The notes below the pieces were generated by a model. That model was not told the DNA's origin. It saw only the letters and a list, made by a program, of their open reading frames with translations, and made no database searches. Shown here in pieces: positions 40,043 to 40,448 of a DNA stretch of 40,448 nt (positions are counted from its first letter, which is position 1; each line of letters opens with the position of its first letter). A program made the translations under genes and the position numbers. The DNA is taken from NCBI GenBank assembly GCA_964390795.1, contig CAYMLQ010000013.1:1-40448 (forward strand), in the 5' to 3' direction. Source of the stretch: CAYMLQ01 sp964390795. Its GTDB lineage: Bacteria; Verrucomicrobiota; Kiritimatiellia; RFP12; UBA1067.

Positions 40043-40448
40043 TTGTCACCCTCCTCGGCGCGCCGCACATAGCCCAGTCGGTCGGCCTCTTCGAGCAGCT
40101 CGCGCGCCACCGGCAGAGCCGCCTCCGCGCCGAACCCTCCGTTTTCGATCAGCACGGTGACCACCAGGTTGGCATGCCTGCGGGGCGCGAGACAGGTGAA
40201 CCACGCGTGGTCGTCGCCCTTGGACGCCTGCGCCGTGCCGGTCTTGCCGCAGACCTCCAGCCCCGGCACGTTCGCCCCCTTGCCCGTACCGCGAACCACC
40301 ACCTCGCGCAGCATCTCCCTGATTTTCGCCGCCACTTGCGGGCTGAACACGTCGTCAAGCTTCTCCACCGGCTCGCTCTGGCAGAGGCGCGGCCGCATCA
40401 GCGCGCCGTCCGCCGCAACCGCCGCCGTGAAGCACGCCACATGCAGCG
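40039..40448 (-). CDS. Class B penicillin-binding protein, C-terminal part (runs off the window)
   Basis: The last 136 residues of a transpeptidase. Visible are FTAAVAADGALMRPRL (the helix after the active site), the third transpeptidase motif KTG in VCGKTGTAQASKGDDHAWFTCLAP, and a C-terminal helix. The SxxK and SxN motifs lie beyond the window edge. Translational overlap with the SEDS gene indicates a cognate pair for peptidoglycan synthesis, probably in elongation. Attached to the inner membrane with a periplasmic catalytic domain. Confidence 0.85.
   Translation of the reverse strand, partial: LHVACFTAAVAADGALMRPRLCQSEPVEKLDDVFSPQVAAKIREMLREVVVRGTGKGANVPGLEVCGKTGTAQASKGDDHAWFTCLAPRRHANLVVTVLIENGGFGAEAALPVARELLEEADRLGYVRRAEEGDK

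Overview
The window looks like chromosomal DNA of a GC-rich (about 60% by eye) Gram-negative bacterium of the Planctomycetes-Verrucomicrobia-Chlamydiae group. Kiritimatiellota or Lentisphaerota would fit, but this is inferred from gene style and no rRNA is present. Pointers are short pilins with a QKNACIANLKQIE stretch after the pilin helix, a dispersed S23-type four-helix-bundle gene, CxxC...CPxCG zinc ribbons, a giant secreted protein built of InlB-like repeats, and many intergenic palindromes and 7-bp tandem repeats.

Layout. 1-3.8 kb: RNase PH (rph), an S23-like gene between inverted heptamer arrays, UDP-glucuronate decarboxylase, and a GH109-type NAD-dependent glycosidase/oxidoreductase with a twin-arginine leader. 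3.9-6.6 kb: a hybrid histidine kinase. 6.9-33.5 kb: an almost complete type IV pilus locus. It holds a TPR/T2SSE_N protein (minus), pilB, pilC, an NtrC-type sigma54 activator, two near-identical pilins and a third divergent pilin. Then comes a minus-strand operon (PAS/DHp protein, PilV-, PilW- and PilX-like proteins, a lipoprotein, a DHp protein lacking its histidine), followed by pilM-N-O-P-Q, a 2236-residue secreted repeat protein and a pilT with a TPR tail. 33.5-36 kb: a PAS-PAS protein and an HU/IHF-like protein fused to two zinc ribbons. 36.1-40.4 kb: rnfE, a pabB-pabC fusion, a RodA/FtsW protein and the end of a penicillin-binding protein.

How the parts work together. Five strong GG-N10-GC sigma54 promoters lie before pilB, pilin 1, pilin 2, pilM and the HU/zinc-ribbon gene, and two weaker ones lie before the TPR/T2SSE_N gene and the minor-pilin operon. 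A GAFTGA-type sigma54 activator sits in the middle of the locus behind its own sigma70-like promoter. The simplest reading is a self-contained sigma54 regulon for pilus assembly. Several sensor-like proteins around it lack an ATPase domain, and one DHp domain has Gln where the phospho-His should be.

The second theme is repeat DNA. Heptamer arrays flank the S23 gene, form palindromes upstream of the regulator and of pilM, and run in frame through pabB. A 475-bp MITE-like element with perfect 17-bp ends and a 6-bp target duplication sits inside a heptamer palindrome between two divergent sigma54 promoters. No prepilin peptidase, PilY1, tRNA, rRNA or CRISPR array was seen.
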